From Amborella trichopoda (lineage: Eukaryota > Streptophyta > Magnoliopsida > Amborellales > Amborellaceae), in assembly GCF_000471905.2 (NCBI RefSeq), contig NW_006496520.1:1156453-1220452 (forward strand): a DNA stretch of 64,000 bases, in the 5' to 3' direction. This document shows positions 49,750 through 60,562 of the stretch, in pieces (position 1 is the stretch's first letter; each line of letters opens with the position of its first letter). The notes below the pieces were generated by a model that did no database searches, was not told where the DNA came from, and saw only the letters and a list, made by a program, of their open reading frames with translations. The translations under genes and the position numbers were made by a program.

Positions 49750-52700
49750 GCATGCCCAGCCGAATGTTGTGCTTCGAGAGAAGCGAGAAGGACAACATTC
49801 AAACAATTTCCTCTAGCTTTATTTCTTTTTTCTTCCTAGGCACAGGATTACGTGAACGCCAAGGAGAAATCCACGCAATGTTGTAACTAGGATGCTCAAA
49901 TGTTTGGATGCAATGTACAGGTCCATCCATGGAGACTTTAGGGGGAAAAGAGACTTTGAGGGATATTGTCATGGTCCTCACCCTCACGGGACCATTTGTG
50001 ATTCTGACAGCTGAGGATTTTGTATGGACCTCGTTGGATCAGACTTATCTGGTAGCCAAGTGCAATGAGCCTTCGGTCGGCGTTGTTTGCTGCTACACCA
50101 GATTTGCTTTTGACAATCAGGGTCCCTCTGTGGGCTCTCATCCTGTCGGGTCCAATCGTGGGCTTTTTCTTGGCCTGTCTCAAAAGTCTAAGCCTGTCAG
50201 CTAGGGAGAGATTTTGGCGAGGTGGCCTCATGGGGAGGCATCACCCTGAAGTCTCTAGCAGGTTCCACCCTGTCTTTGTCAGTTTCTTACCTTTGTGAGC
50301 GTCTTTAGCATTTTGAGGGATTTATTGTTCATCGTTGCACCCTCAGGGACTCGTTTTGTTTTTGGTGTTGAAGTGTGGGAGATCTTATGAGGCTCTCACT
50401 CCCGGGTGAGCCATTTTGTGTTGTGATTGGATGCTGGAAGTTGAGGATTTTGTGTGGACTTTATTAGCCAGAATTACGCTTGTTTGGCAATTGGGTGCTG
50501 GTTGAGACTGTAATGCTACGTCAACCTGCTTTTTGTTGATTCAAGCGCCCTTTGTGGGTTTTCACCTGAACTGGGGAAGTGACGTCGTAAAGACGGTTTT
50601 CATCAACTTCTTTTTATTCAGGGCCTTTTTACCCATGACCTTTCGGACATGTCCACCCTTTTCATTCATTTTTTCTCACAGCACCCTTTCGGGTTTTCAC
50701 CGTACTCAGGTTTTTGTTTTCACGGAAGTCTTTTACTCATGGTTTCGTGACTATGCCCGTCCGTCAGTTTTACTCATGGCGTTCCCTTATCCAAGTATAC
50801 ACCATGCCCGTTATTTTCTTCTTCCTTTTTTGTGAAGACATGTTTGAGGTCATGCCTTCAGGACTTGTGCGAAGCTTTTTAATGTCATGCGACCAAGACG
50901 TGCACTATAGTTTTAGGGTCCTACAGCTGGACCATGGTGGTGATGGATGGCAGTCTGTGGAGGCCATAGAGTGAGTATGGTGGTGTTTTGACTCACTTTA
51001 GGGAGATGGCACGAGGCTACTTGTGAAAGATGGATGATGTATGACTGGTGGGTGAACAGTGGTGACCACTAACTGACGGCGAGTATGGATGGTGGAATGG
51101 TTCGTCATTTTGTGAGTATGGGTGAAACTCATTGGGGAATGATGGATGGTAGTAATGAAGTGAATGAATTCACTGGGGAAGTAATGAAGGTGGTGTACAA
51201 GCATGAATGGGTAGGTTAGGGAAGGCATGTGTGAAGATGCACATAAAGGGCGTGGGCGCATGTGTGGGGCGTCTTTAAGGTCATGCCTCCATGACCTAAG
51301 CAAAGCCGTTTAACGATATACGGCCAGGACGTGCACTATTGTTTAAGGTCATATAGCTTGGACTGTGGTTATGCAGTTTAAAGTCATGCAACTAGGACCA
51401 TTCAATTTAAGGTCGTGCAACTAGACCTCCGCTACAGTTTAAGGTCATATAATTTGGACCATGCAGTTTAGGATAGTGCATCTAGACCATGGTTGTACAG
51501 TTTAAGGTCATGCAGTACGAACCATTGTGTGGGTCACCATGTAGGTGACGCTCCATAGGAGATAAGTTTGTGGATAGCGATCTGACTCCCTGTGGATAAA
51601 AATGGTTAACAACAACAAGAGGTTTAGATGGAGAAGCATAATTCACTGAGGATTAGGGGACAAGTATGACTCCCTAAGGTGAAAGATGGAATTCCATGGC
51701 TCATGGAAGGTAACCTGACTCCTGGAGATAGGATAGCTTAATGCGCGACTAACCCACAGGGGATTAAAGGGGTAAGCATGACTCCACAGAGATAATGAGT
51801 AATTGTATGTAACTCCGCTGAGAATGACAGGCTGGAGCACAAATGCAACCTCATGGGGATTGAAAAGGCAAGAATGACCTAACTCCTTGGGGATAATGGG
51901 CGGTAATACGGATGTGACTCACATTGGGGATGAGAGACAGTGGCTTGCATGTAGCTCCACTGGAATGATAGTCTGGAATACAGATGTAACGCCATTGGGG
52001 ATAGTGGTAAGATACACCCGATGAAGTGTGTCCATTTCGTAGTTTAAAGTCCTGCGCATGGACTATTTGTCGTGTGGTTTAGCATCTTGCTACAGGGACG
52101 TACGTAACAGTTTTAAGGTCGTGTAGCTTGGACCATGGCTATGCAGTTTAAAGACCTGCAGCTAGGACCATACAGATTAAGGTCATGCAACTAGACCTCC
52201 TCTACAGTTTAAGGTCATGTAGTTTGGACCATGGTGCTAAGTCTTTTAACGTCATGCGGTCAGGACGTGCGCTACAGTTTAAGGTCATACAGCTGGACCA
52301 TAGTTATGCAGTTTAAAGTCATGCAACAAGGACTGTACAGTTTAAATTCATACGACTAGACCTCCGTTATAGTTTAAGGTGTAGTTTGGACCATGCAGTT
52401 TAGCGTCGTGCACCTAGACCATTGTGTTGGTAAAGGAATGTGACTCCATGGGGAATAGAGTCGTAACTGAAGACTCGACTCCATGAAGAGTGAGGACTAT
52501 GGTGCAGGAAATGAACTCTCTGGGGATGTAGAATGGTGGTCCAGATGGGAGTGACATAGCATGCACACAGCGCTGAGTTTTGGATGATGCACACGGTGTT
52601 AGGCCTATAAGACGTGCGCATAACGCTAAGCCTTGGTGAAGCGCGCGGCGATGGCTCTTAGGAAGCGCGTGGCGATAGCTCTTTGTGAAGCGCATGGCTA

Positions 52701-54930
52701 TAGCTTCTGGTGAAGCTCGAGGTGATAGCTTCTGGTGAAGCACACGGCGATAGCTTTTGGTGAAGCACACGACGATAGCTTTTGGTGAAGCGCGCGACGA
52801 TAGCTTTTGGTGAAGCACACAACGTTAGCACCTGATAAAGCGCAACGATAGCCTTTGGTGAAGCACGCGACGATAGCCCCTTTAGTAGGGCACGCAATGA
52901 TATCCTCTTGTGAAGCGTGTGGCGTTAAGTCCTTTAGTAGAGCACGCGGCAATAGCCCCTTGGTGAGGAACATAGTGATTAAGGCATGACGACATCGGCT
53001 GGGGGGTTCATGAGGCACAAGCAGCAATGACTCATATTCGGGTCTCGGGCTTGACCCGCCTCAGCGTGGACCTATCGCCATCTGAGGACATGGATTGGGG
53101 TGTCATTTAGAACTTGTGAGGGGCACTTTGAGGCACTACAAACTATAACTGTTTTATCGAAAGGTAAAATAGTGAAGAGAGTTATTAGAGAGAGAGAGTC
53201 AGAGCTTCCGTCAAGAGACTTCCGGCAAGAGTTTCCCGACCAAAACTCACAGTGTGCAGGTGTTAAAGGGCTCTTTAGTGAACTTGAGCAAGTCTTGAGC
53301 CTTGCGGAGTGCTTTGCAAATGTTTTCATAGAATACCAAGGCCTCTCGAGCAAGGAACAGGGAGCTTCACAGGGCTTCTCCGAGACTTTTCTGGTGAAGA
53401 ACGGTGGCCATTGAAGCTATCGTGAGAGAAACAGTGGTGCCATCAAGTTGTGACACCATTTTCGGTGTGCATAAGGACTTCTTGGTGGACTTCTGGAGAA
53501 ACTGCGAGGGTCGCAGTGGTACTCTGCCGAAGTTCCAGTGATCTTCCAGTAGTTGTGTGGCTACCAGGAGGTTGCAGAGAGGCCAGGGGATTCTGACAGT
53601 CTTTTGGTTATCGAAAGAGAAGAAGGAGGAGCAGTAGTAAGATCACCGGAAACACAGTGAAATTTCGGCGAGTTTAGGAAACACCGGTAGAGGAAAGAAC
53701 AAGGTCAGACGGGGGTTCCCGGTGGACGGAGGTGAGTTTCCGACGAAACCCAAAGGATTGCAGGGGAGGTGAAAGGTCGTGAGAAGGTTGACTGTCACTG
53801 AGGGGTGATAGTTGGGGAACCAAAGAGGCACAAGGGTTAATGCCCCCTAGGAATTGGAGACAGTGGGAACCAGACCACGACAAGGGCATGTGTGACATTA
53901 AGTCGCATGCAGTGCTGCCTTAGCACGATGTTAAGCTTCTCGCAATGACAGCCATGCTCGATAGCATGCCGCTCGTGGAAATGGTCACGCGTGGTGTTGG
54001 CCTTCCTGCACTGATGGTAGAACGCAGCATTCAGTTGCGCACAGTGATGGTTATGCACAGCATTGGGTTGCGCATGGCGATAACCATGGGCGGCAATGTA
54101 TCGTGGGGACCAAGAGTGATGGCAAACGAGAAGGTCCGGTCACTGTGGTCTATTGGAAGCCAAGTCCTCCAGCACAAAAGTGAAGTTCATGGTGTTTTGG
54201 AGGAAGGGAATCCATCATAGGCCAACTCCTTGCCAGGGAAGTCCACTTTGTATGTCTAATAGACTCTATCAGGGTACTTCTTCCCTCTCTTGGAAACCAG
54301 TCGTACTTCATCAGATGTATTGAAGCTGACTCAGAAATGGTTGGTCCTCCTTGGAAGCAAGAGTAACACTTCAAGATAAACATCCTCTTTTTCTCTGAAG
54401 TAGGAGCAACTGTTGATACTAGCTGTAAACTCCCTGATAATGGGTTTTTGTAATAAAATAAATGAATTTCTTTTGAGTTGGGTTGCTATTTTCCTTTTCA
54501 ATTTCTTTCTTTTGCTTCAGTGTGATGTGTGGCTTTTTTATTCTTTTTTCCCTTTTCTGTTTTATTGCTTCTGCCCTTTCAGTTGAGACGAAGAAGAGTA
54601 GCCCACTCCTTGCTTTGTCTTATGAAAGTTTACTGTGGCTTCACTGACCTCGAATGGGGGAGAAATAGCTTCCTTGCCCCTTAGTGTTTGATTCGATAGG
54701 GTTTCATAATTCATGGTTCTCATGATTTTGTGAGCCTATTTGTTGTAAATACTCCAATCTGGGAGAGCCCTTGCTTCGATTCGAGGTGCATTGCTCTCAA
54801 GGACAAACTCCTTCAAGTGCTTTGAAGTGACGCGCATAATCTCCAACTAATTCTGGAGGCTACGAACCTCACTTCTCAGCTCTGCCATTGGATCTTATTC
54901 CTGAGAGCCAAAGGGCTTACTCTTGTCCAC
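49750..54930 (-). other. Copy 2 noncoding 3' tail
   Basis: About 5 kb with no supportable gene. Contents on the + strand: a conserved block near 49900-50250; arrays of about 45-bp units with CAGTTTAAGGTCATGCA and TAGGACCAT at 51270-51530 and 52025-52430; GACTCC-ATGGGGAT repeats at 51590-52000 and 52430-52530; and a GCGATAGCTTTTGGTGAAGC array at 52620-52990. Between 53050 and 54400 no ORF resembles a known protein. Confidence 0.75.
52620..52990 (-). repeat. Internal minisatellite matching the copy 2 LTR minisatellite
   Basis: There are about 12 units of roughly 27-32 bp, GACGATAGCTTTTGGTGAAG plus CACGC. It is essentially the unit found in this copy's LTRs at 47700-47830 and 61520-61700. Confidence 0.88.
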
Positions 54931-54935
54931 CTGTA

Positions 54936-55316
54936 CTACTCTGAGAAGTGTAAGACCTTCTTTTGGCTGCTGGTGATCTCCTTGTTCAAGGAGGACGGGA
55001 TTTGGATTACCTTCCTTAGTGGTTGATATGCTAGTTCTACTTCTAAAAGAGCAATGGGGACATGCAGGACATTTTGTTGGTCTGGCATGTAGGTGACACT
55101 CGTTGTTAGAAGGTCTATCTCTAGGGCTTTCTCAGCCTCAAGTGTTGCTTCTAGCTCGTCATTTTGTTCTGGTGAATTAGAAGTAGAGGGGGAAGCTTCA
55201 TCTTCGGGAGACAACACCATGAGCTCGGAGAGGTGACAAGGTATACTAGGGTAGATATGAGTTAAGGGGAGGATTTTGCCTTGTATTTCCTCCTCTTTGC
55301 ACATGTCTGTAATCAT
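54936..55316 (-). pseudogene. C-terminal acidic segment after the protease, copy 2
   Basis: A 126-codon frame rich in Glu/Ser, including SPEDEASPSTSNSPEQNDE and an LEATLEAEKALEIDLL helix, ends near a stop at 54936. It lies just beyond the protease-like frame, where RT would be expected in Tat/Ogre polyproteins, but it has no RT motif. No equivalent is clear in copy 1, where short repeats occupy this place. Confidence 0.55.
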
Positions 55317-55338
55317 TCGCCCAAGGTCTTCAACATCC

Positions 55339-56172
55339 TCATGAGACGAGGGTCCTCTCTCTCACAGGCTTCCAATCATCATCCTTTGACCTTTTCGGTG
55401 CTTGACGATCTATAAAATAGTACTTAGCGTCAGCATAGTGAGTCTCGGCTACAGGGAACAGACACTTATTAGCATAGACTATGTGTTGTCTCCCATCTCC
55501 ACTGTACTTGAAGCATTGGTGAAGCATTGAGGGGACCATCTATTGATCGTGAAGTTAAGGGCTGCCGAGCAGGACATTGTAAGATATATCGGTGTTGATT
55601 ACATGAAACTCAGCGTAATCGTTCAGGTTACCGATCTTGAGGCGAAGATGAACTGTCCCAGCTGGCTTTTCTCCTAAATGGTTGAGACCTTACATAGTGA
55701 TGTGGGTAGGAGTGAGGTCGTCAGATCCTAATCCCAATCGAGTGAGGACCCTTCTTGGGACCAAGTTGACTACTGACCCTCCATCCAACATAATCTGATT
55801 GATAGGGCAGAAGTGTAATTCACCATTCACGAAGAGGGGGCGATTGTGAAATTTTCCTCCCAACTGAAGGTCATCTTCGAAAAAGGTGATTGCCAAGCAC
55901 CCACGCAGGATGGCTGGGTCCACCTCAATAGGCTCCACTTCAGTCTCGTATACCTTCGGGTTAGAAAGAGCTTGAACCAGAGCCATACAGTAGTCTCTGG
56001 ACAGTATAAGGGTGTCACAGATACTTAGAAGGGCTGGAAGCTTTTCCAAATGCCCAATTACATCATATTTCATCTTATCCTCATTAGCCTTTTGTGTTCC
56101 TGATACAGTGACTGGTTTGGGTGGTAGGGTAGGTTTAGGAGCAGGTTTTGGTTGAGTTTTGGTTTGTGACAC
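55339..56172 (-). pseudogene. Copy 2 retropepsin-like domain
   Basis: The frame 56172-55690 has PPKPVTVSG, KMKYDVIGHLEKLPALLSI, YETEVEPIEVDPAIL and the active-site-type IMLDGGSVVNLVPRRVLTRL (DGGS at about 55774-55785). After a stop near 55690 another frame continues with LNDYAEFHVI and YNVLLGSP, then HQCFKYSGDGRQHIVYA and ETHYADAKYYFID. Two interruptions aside, it is well preserved and colinear with copy 1. Confidence 0.85.
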
Positions 56173-56413
56173 TGGCTGACTTTTGTTCAGTCGGTGGGGT
56201 CTGGTCTGATGGGGAGGTAATAGGGATTTGTATTAGGGATGTAGAGCTTTGAGGTTGAGGTTTAGAAAAAAGTGAAGGATCCAGAAACTTGAGGACCTTG
56301 AGCTTCTGAAGTGTGGGTTGTAGCTTCTTCCCTCATCTTAAGCTCATTTGCCCCTTGCTGGATGGTACTTTCAATATCTACACCATATGGGAGGCCTCCG
56401 TGGAACAAGAGCA

Positions 56414-57195
56414 TTAAGATGGCTCGGACTTGGCTTGGGCTGCCAGGGCATCGGCGACTGACAAGAATCTAGCCGCCTGAGCTAGCATCTTTCTCAGGCG
56501 CTTCCGCTGCAATCTGCTGATGTTGGTGCCTCCAAGCTCTATGTTTTGAGTGTTGAAGTCTGGGCACTGCCGATCTGCATCAGTGAATGAGATATAAGAG
56601 GATGTAGGAGAAGAAGAAGAAACAGCGGAGTTAGAATGTTTTGGGTAGCTTTTTACGTCTTTGCTAGAATTGGACATTTGGGGGTGCTTTAATGTCATCA
56701 CCCATATTGGACGAGTCCCAAGCAGCCGATGACTCAAGAACGTCCATCTGGTTGGATGAAGGGATAAGGCAAGTTGTGCCTGGGATGAAGTCCTGTAGGG
56801 TCGGTAGTGGAGGAAGGGGCCTGAGAAATTCCTCCTCGACTGGTGGCTGAGGAATGTGGTTCCTTTGATGAGCTGACCTCAGCACTCATCTCTTTCTGGA
56901 TCCCTTAGGCGGTGTTTGGTTCATCCTATCGACCTGATGAGCAACCCTGGCTTGGTGGACTGCCTCACGCTTCAGGGACTTGAGCCTACTTCGTCCATGG
57001 TAGACTTCCCAGGGCTGAGAAGTCGAGGGGGTCTAGTGTATGCTCATAAGGGACCTGTAGTGGGATTTCCTCTTGGATAGGAGTGATGGCTTGGAAGCGT
57101 TGTGGGAGAATGGCGCAAACTATGTGGCCTTCCTGTACCTTCTCCGAGACTATAGCTTCGAACTCAAAGCATTCCCTCAGCTCATGGCCCCATAC
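56414..57195 (-). pseudogene. Copy 2 gag linker and basic KRLRK segment
   Basis: The order is a third zinc-knuckle tail (VWGHELRECFEFEAIV), SRLKSLKREAVHQARVAHQ, a Pro-rich FLRPLPPLPTLQDFIPG, a Ser-rich linker, CPDFNTQNIELGGTNISRLQ then RKRLRKMLAQAARFLSVADA. The last part matches copy 1 closely (GINISRMQWKRLRK), the strongest conservation outside gag and protease. Frameshifts lie near 56880 and 56660. Confidence 0.75.
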
Positions 57196-57894
57196 CTAGT
57201 GATATGGGCACCAAAGATTTTTCGTACCCTGAGCAAGACGCTTAGGTTGTCTAGCGGGCTTGGGAGTGACGAGACCCTGTTGGAGCATCGCCTCAAAGAG
57301 GGTCTGCAGCGGATCTAACTCAGTACTTCCCTGGGCTTGTGGCGGGGGGTCTTCTTGCACTGGTAGAGAAGGGACTTGAGAGTGTCTTTCTGGATTACCA
57401 CGAACGTCCTGACACTGTTGCATCTTCTTTGCCAAGAGCTCGTGGAAGCCAATGCATTCACTCAAGCCATGACCTCGTATCGAATGATACGGACACCAAA
57501 GGTTCTCAGTTCCAAGAGGTAGGAACATGGGCTGCCTCGTAGGCTTTGGCGTGATGAGACTTTCTTCAAGCATTATGGAAAATAGTGAACGGAGGACAGT
57601 GGGTGCCTCGCCATCCCCTTGGATTGTCACTATGTGGGAAGCCTCAGTTGCCCCGAATGCTTTCTTTAGCTCTTCGAGCTTTATCTGACCCTTGTTAATA
57701 AGGGCTTCGATAATGTCTTTGACCGTGTAGCACTCTTGAGTGGGGTGGCCTACTCTCCTGTGATAGGCACAGTACCTCTCGTCTGTTTCCTGTCCAGCTT
57801 GTTCTGGGGTGTTGACCTCCGACACCTGGATCATGTTTTGCTCTAATAATAATCGAAGCAGGGCAGAAACCCACTCCTTCTCGAAGGGGTACAC
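57196..57894 (-). pseudogene. Copy 2 gag with tandem zinc-knuckle modules
   Basis: This 232-codon open frame carries a first knuckle CAYHRRVGHPTQEC (57726-57774), GQIKLEELKKAFGATEASH, then two tandem modules: LFSIMLEESLITPKPTRQP with WCPYHSIRGHGLSEC (57452-57496), and LFEAMLQQGLVTPKPARQP with WCPYH-stop-VWGHELREC (57160-57213). The stop at 57196 falls inside the third knuckle, where Cys/Gln decay is likely. The knuckles have the form C-x2-H-x4/5-H-x3/4-C. Copy 1 has one such module and only relics of its zinc ligands. Confidence 0.85.
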
Positions 57895-57900
57895 CTTCTT

Positions 57901-58711
57901 CTAGTGCTGGATCCAGTAGTCACTTCGATTTATATTTTTAGGGGGCAGGACCTTGTTATAGGACTGTTGCTGCTTGATTTCAGTCTGAGGTGTCTGTGCC
58001 TTGGAGAGGTCCAAAGTTTGAGGGGTGGCCTTCTTAGTGTCATTCATGGTGACAGCCACACTAATCACTGCTTTTTGCTGGTTGCCTCGATTGTTGGAGC
58101 TAGAATTGCCATTGACGCAGCCGTTTCGCAAACTAGAGGGATGCTGGTGCGATCCTCCATGGTGCTTGGATAGACCTTCTATACGAACCGCTTTAGAGAT
58201 GAGCTCTAACATGGAGGGTGGATCGGAGGCCTCAACATGCAGGGCGATCTCGGGCAACATATTTCGTATGCAGGTCTGAACTGCTTCCCTTTCAATCATG
58301 GGAGTGGCATGATAGGTTGTCAACTCTCTCCATCTGACAATGAACTTATCGACTGGTTAACCAGGGTCTTGAGTCAAAGTAAGGAGCTCGATGGTTTCCA
58401 CATTTCTCTGGACTTCATAGAAGCACTGGCAAACAACTGCTCCATTTGCTGCCATGTGTGTATCGAGATTGGCGACAATCGAGCAAACCACTGGAAGGCT
58501 GACCATTCGAGAGTCTCGAGGAACTGATGGAGGAGGAGTCGCCCATCAGTTGTCGTCTCTCGATAAGCAACTTGGAAGTGAGCGGTATGCTGGTGTGGGC
58601 ATGTAGTACCATTGAACAAGGGGAGCTTCCCTTTTTGATAGTTTGGGGGAAACGGCACCTAGTCGATGTACGAGGGGTACGGATTTTGGTAGAGCGGTGC
58701 CTCTTGTACAC
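57901..58711 (-). pseudogene. Copy 2 gag capsid domain
   Basis: The frame 58658-58374 gives FPPNYQKGKLPLFNGTTCPH, DGRLLLHQFLETLEWSAFQW and the W-x-x-L-x-P-x-S-I core (ARLSPISIHTWQQMEQLF), typical of retrotransposon gag. After a frameshift near 58380, frame 58323-57901 continues with EREAVQTCIRNMLPEIALHV and MLELISKAVRIEGLSKHHGG. Confidence 0.88.
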
Positions 58712-60474
58712 CCGAAACTTTATTCTTGAGACTGTGGGTCACCATGGAATCTATATCGGCTTGTTGAAACCGTGAGGGGAGCAGAGCTGTCTTGAGAGGC
58801 CGGTGGGGGAGCTTGCCCGAGAGCTGTGTCCTCTCTAGGCTGGGAGTTGGCCTCATGGTGAGGAGGAGAAGTAGGGGACTTAGAGGCCTCCAAGCGATCC
58901 ATCTTTTCGAGAATGAACTGCATCATTACTTTGAACCTGTTCATCCGCTCTTCTTGGGCATCAGTTGGCTCGTCGATCACCATGACTCTGATCAGTGGAG
59001 TAATGGACTGCTAGGGTTGGCGAGTTGTACACGACGGGTTGTACGCAACAAGTGGGTCTGTAGAGGCTCAGCATGCCCCGACTAAACTCAAGCCTTGTAT
59101 GTCGACCGTGTGAGGACCGGTTCTAGACGAACATGGGACCATGATTTCTTGACAGCTCGGTCTTTTGCTGTCATGGTGACCACTGATCAATCTTGGACTT
59201 CTCACTCAGGTTCTGGAATCCGAAGAGGGAAGAAGGGATTGTGAGGCAGGAGGACATCAAGAGTGATAGCTTCAACTGCCTTGGGGGCCTCTCTACTCAG
59301 GCCCTGCTAGCCTCTCTTCTACTTAATCTTGAGGCTGCAATAGACTTCAGTCCAGAATTGAGCCTGAGAGTTAGGCTGCCCCATCTTTCTTGAGCACTCG
59401 ATGGCTGTGTCCATCAGCTGGAGTAGAGAGTGAGGTCCAAGGATAGAGGGCAATCTGAGCTACTGCCTTTGAGGCTGTAGGCTTCTATTTACCATCAAGC
59501 CTTCGCCCCGAATTCCTTTGTGATGTCCGGGTGCATGGCTAACCTGAGGTGGCTGACTCAAGATGGTACTCTTAGGGAAAACCTTTGATTATTAGGTCTC
59601 GAGGTGCTTTCCTGACGAAGGAAGAGTGATAGAAGAAGGAACTGGTTCACAACTCTGCCTGAGTCAAGATCGGGAAGGAACATGTGAAGCTGGTGCATGT
59701 GCACCTTTGGAGTTAGCCATCCGAGTGACTTGGGGGTCAACCTGGGCTCGGTTTGCTGTGAGGGACTGAGTGGGAGCTCATCTCTCACAGGGTGGAGCTA
59801 TGTGTGCTGAGAGGGAGGACGAGGTGGTCGACCCGGGTGTGCTCGAGTTGGTGCAGAATTGGCGCTGCCCCAAGCTGTGGGATGCAGATGTATGGTGCAT
59901 GTAGGGTTCGGCCCGAGAAGGCCTAGCCTTGAAAGAGAACTCAAGGCAGCATGAAAGTTGCCCCGAGGTGTGGCTCGAGTGGTTGGACCACGAGCCATCA
60001 GGTGTGTGCGAGAGGTGGAGGCCCCAAGATCTCCACCTCTGTGTGTCGAGCCTCTAGGCATAGAGGTTCTGGTGGTGAATGAGTGTGGGGTGTGGCCTTG
60101 TGGCGACTCTCAGGAGCGATGGCAACCTGCTTGCCTTTGGTGAAAGTGGATAGGAAAGCCTTTTGGCATACCTCAGCAATATGACCGGCAAGGGACTTTC
60201 CAATAGCAGAGTGAGTGCTGTGTGTGGTGGCATGTGTACCACCGATGGGAAGGGCCTCTGTGGAGGGTCCACCAGGGCTAGGAAGTGGGGAGTTAGGGAC
60301 CTTCAAGTCACTTCTCGCACCAATCCAGGAGAGAACCTGGGAGCCAGACTGTGAGTCCCAACTCAAGAGGAGTGGGAATGAGGCTTGAGAAGCTTGCTTC
60401 CTTGGGAAGGTCATGAGTGCGGGGATGAGAAAATCCCCAACTCGGATGAACGGGTTGAATAACCCAAATGCCAT
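58712..60474 (-). pseudogene. Copy 2 gag N-terminal region
   Basis: The likely start is the Met at 60474 (MAFGLFNPFIRVGDFLIPAL), about 90 bases from the primer site. The region is Pro/Ser/His-rich with frameshifts near 60000, 59790 and 59000. Near its end is EPTDAQEERMNRFKVMMQFI followed by LEKMDRLE, a short helical segment shared with copy 1. An N-terminal extension this long before the capsid domain is unusual for gag. Confidence 0.7.
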
Positions 60475-60540
60475 GAATGCAGTACAGAATCTAAAAGGTG
60501 ATGTTAATCAAGCAAGAGCGAACCGACGAAGGGGTAATAA

Positions 60541-60559
60541 GTCCCCAGTGGAATCGCCA
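60541..60559 (-). other. Copy 2 primer-binding site (tRNA-Arg type)
   Basis: The minus strand reads TGGCGATTCCACTGGGGAC three bases inside the 5' LTR. It is complementary to a tRNA ending CCCCAGTGGAGTCGCCA except for one base. I associate this end with plant tRNA-Arg and with Tat/Ogre elements. Confidence 0.75.
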
Positions 60560-60562
60560 AGC

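Noticed and set aside
49938..50231. 97-codon basic frame in the copy 2 tail
   Set aside because: The nucleotide block is shared with copy 1 but the reading frame is not kept, so conservation is probably noncoding.
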